Shown: positions 63,374-64,000 of the stretch, in pieces | Numbering within the stretch: position 1 is the first letter of the stretch | Layout: each line of letters starts with the position of its first letter | NCBI RefSeq assembly: GCF_900108945.1 | Contig: NZ_FNYE01000005.1 | Location: 124,001 to 188,000, forward strand | Origin: Paraburkholderia diazotrophica | GTDB taxonomy: Bacteria; Pseudomonadota; Gammaproteobacteria; Burkholderiales; Burkholderiaceae | Direction: 5' to 3' | DNA length: 64,000 nucleotides | Notes under the pieces: model-generated | What the model was told of the DNA's origin: nothing | Database searches by the model: none | The model's input: only the letters and a program-made list of their open reading frames with translations | Made by a program: the position numbers and the translations under genes

Positions 63374-64000
63374 ATGTCGGCCGCAACGACACTCTTCCCC
63401 AAGGCAGTGATTTTCGATGCGTACGGCACGTTGTTCGACGTGCATTCCGTCGTCGCCGCGGCGGAGCAGATGTTCCCCGGCCGCGGCGATGCGCTGTCGC
63501 AGTTGTGGCGGCAAAAGCAGATCGAATACACGCAGTTGCGCACGCTGTCCGACCCTACCGGCGCGCACTACCAGCCGTTCTGGAACGTCACGCTCGACGC
63601 GCTGCGCTTCTCCGCGCGCAAGCTGGAACCCATGCTGAACGCGTCCGGCGAAAAGCGCCTGATGGACGAGTACGCATGCCTTTCGGCGTTTCCCGACGCG
63701 CTGCCCGCGCTGCGGCAGCTTCGCGGCATGCGCGCTGCCGGGGGCGTCGCGCAGATCGGTCTCGCGATCCTCTCGAACGGCAATCCGCAGATGCTCGACA
63801 TCGCTGTCAAAAGCGCGGGCATGGCAGGCGTGTTCGACCACGTGCTCTCGGTAGATACCGTGCGCGCGTTCAAGCCGGCGCCCGCGAGCTACGCGCTCGG
63901 CACACAGACGTTCGGCGCGAACGCACGCGAGATCGTGTTCGTGTCGTCGAACGGCTGGGACGCGTGCGGCGCGAACTGGTTCGGCTACACAGTCTTCTGG
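63374..64000 (+). CDS. Haloacid dehalogenase, type II, cut by window edge
   Basis: 209 residues visible; the C-terminus is off the right edge. HAD fold: nucleophile Asp in VIFDAYGTLFDVHSV, LRTLSD (the type II Arg), LAILSNGNP (Ser), FKPAP (Lys) and FVSSNGWDACGA, the block typical of L-2-haloacid dehalogenases. It would hydrolyse 2-haloacids such as chloroacetate to hydroxyacids, giving glycolate and so glyoxylate, though many members act on other substrates. The start at 63374 is favoured by GGAG nine nt upstream; ATGs at 63359 and 63368 are alternatives. Confidence 0.9.
   Translation, partial: MSAATTLFPKAVIFDAYGTLFDVHSVVAAAEQMFPGRGDALSQLWRQKQIEYTQLRTLSDPTGAHYQPFWNVTLDALRFSARKLEPMLNASGEKRLMDEYACLSAFPDALPALRQLRGMRAAGGVAQIGLAILSNGNPQMLDIAVKSAGMAGVFDHVLSVDTVRAFKPAPASYALGTQTFGANAREIVFVSSNGWDACGANWFGYTVFW

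Overview
This 64 kb window is GC-rich, densely coded chromosomal DNA from a betaproteobacterium, most likely Burkholderia or Paraburkholderia. The grounds are the gene order rpsB-tsf-pyrH-frr-uppS-cdsA-dxr-rseP-bamA-ompH-lpxD-fabZ-lpxA-lpxB-rnhB, the smc-zipA pair with ligA nearby, the strong GC3 bias, and a small Burkholderia-type orphan protein (DUF2866-like). I see no tRNA, rRNA, insertion sequence, prophage, CRISPR array or toxin-antitoxin pair. Almost all of it is core genome.

Layout. 1-1155: an nfeD/SPFH-protein pair, the second cut by the left edge. 1174-4923: ppsA (PEP synthase) divergent from ppsR, which encodes its regulatory kinase/phosphorylase. 4941-21287 (all minus strand): a 16-gene block running from translation (rpsB, tsf, frr) and UMP synthesis (pyrH) through isoprenoid and phospholipid steps (uppS, cdsA, dxr) and envelope proteolysis and outer-membrane assembly (rseP, bamA, ompH) to lipid A (lpxD, fabZ, lpxA, lpxB). 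It ends with rnhB, a UUCG-loop terminator and a TrmH-type methyltransferase. 21722-27214: map, glnD and an RluF-like pseudouridine synthase with a 440-residue disordered, repeat-bearing N-terminus. 27334-29915: def and ligA. 30124-30954: an exported alpha/beta hydrolase on the opposite strand. 31146-36065: smc and zipA. 36238-37203: an EamA transporter. 37710-42478: dapC, dapD, an ArsC/Spx-like gene, dapE and prmB (lysine and peptidoglycan precursor supply). 42842-48590: cardiolipin synthase, glutathione peroxidase, an ABC-F ATPase, a class III CoA-transferase/racemase and a DUF2866-like orphan. 48731-53674: radA and alr (minus), lplT and thiD (plus). 53716-57089: tsaB-rimI-UDG-DUF1853, an overlapping minus-strand operon. 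57251-61299: an acyl-CoA-binding protein, a RhlE-type helicase and aceA. 61625-64000: a universal stress protein, a LysR regulator and a divergent haloacid dehalogenase cut by the right edge.

Most genes are well-known housekeeping functions and I found no convincing new multi-gene system. The less ordinary signals are small. They are a seven-copy 19-20-residue repeat in the RluF-like protein; an 18-bp near-palindrome present identically in two divergent intergenic regions, with a degenerate third copy; a 10-bp-phased repeat array upstream of cls; a 20-bp palindrome covering the -35 of the LysR gene; an operator-like inverted repeat upstream of aceA; and several TTG start codons on essential or conserved genes (bamA, radA and others). 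All family assignments come from reading motifs by eye; no database search was run.
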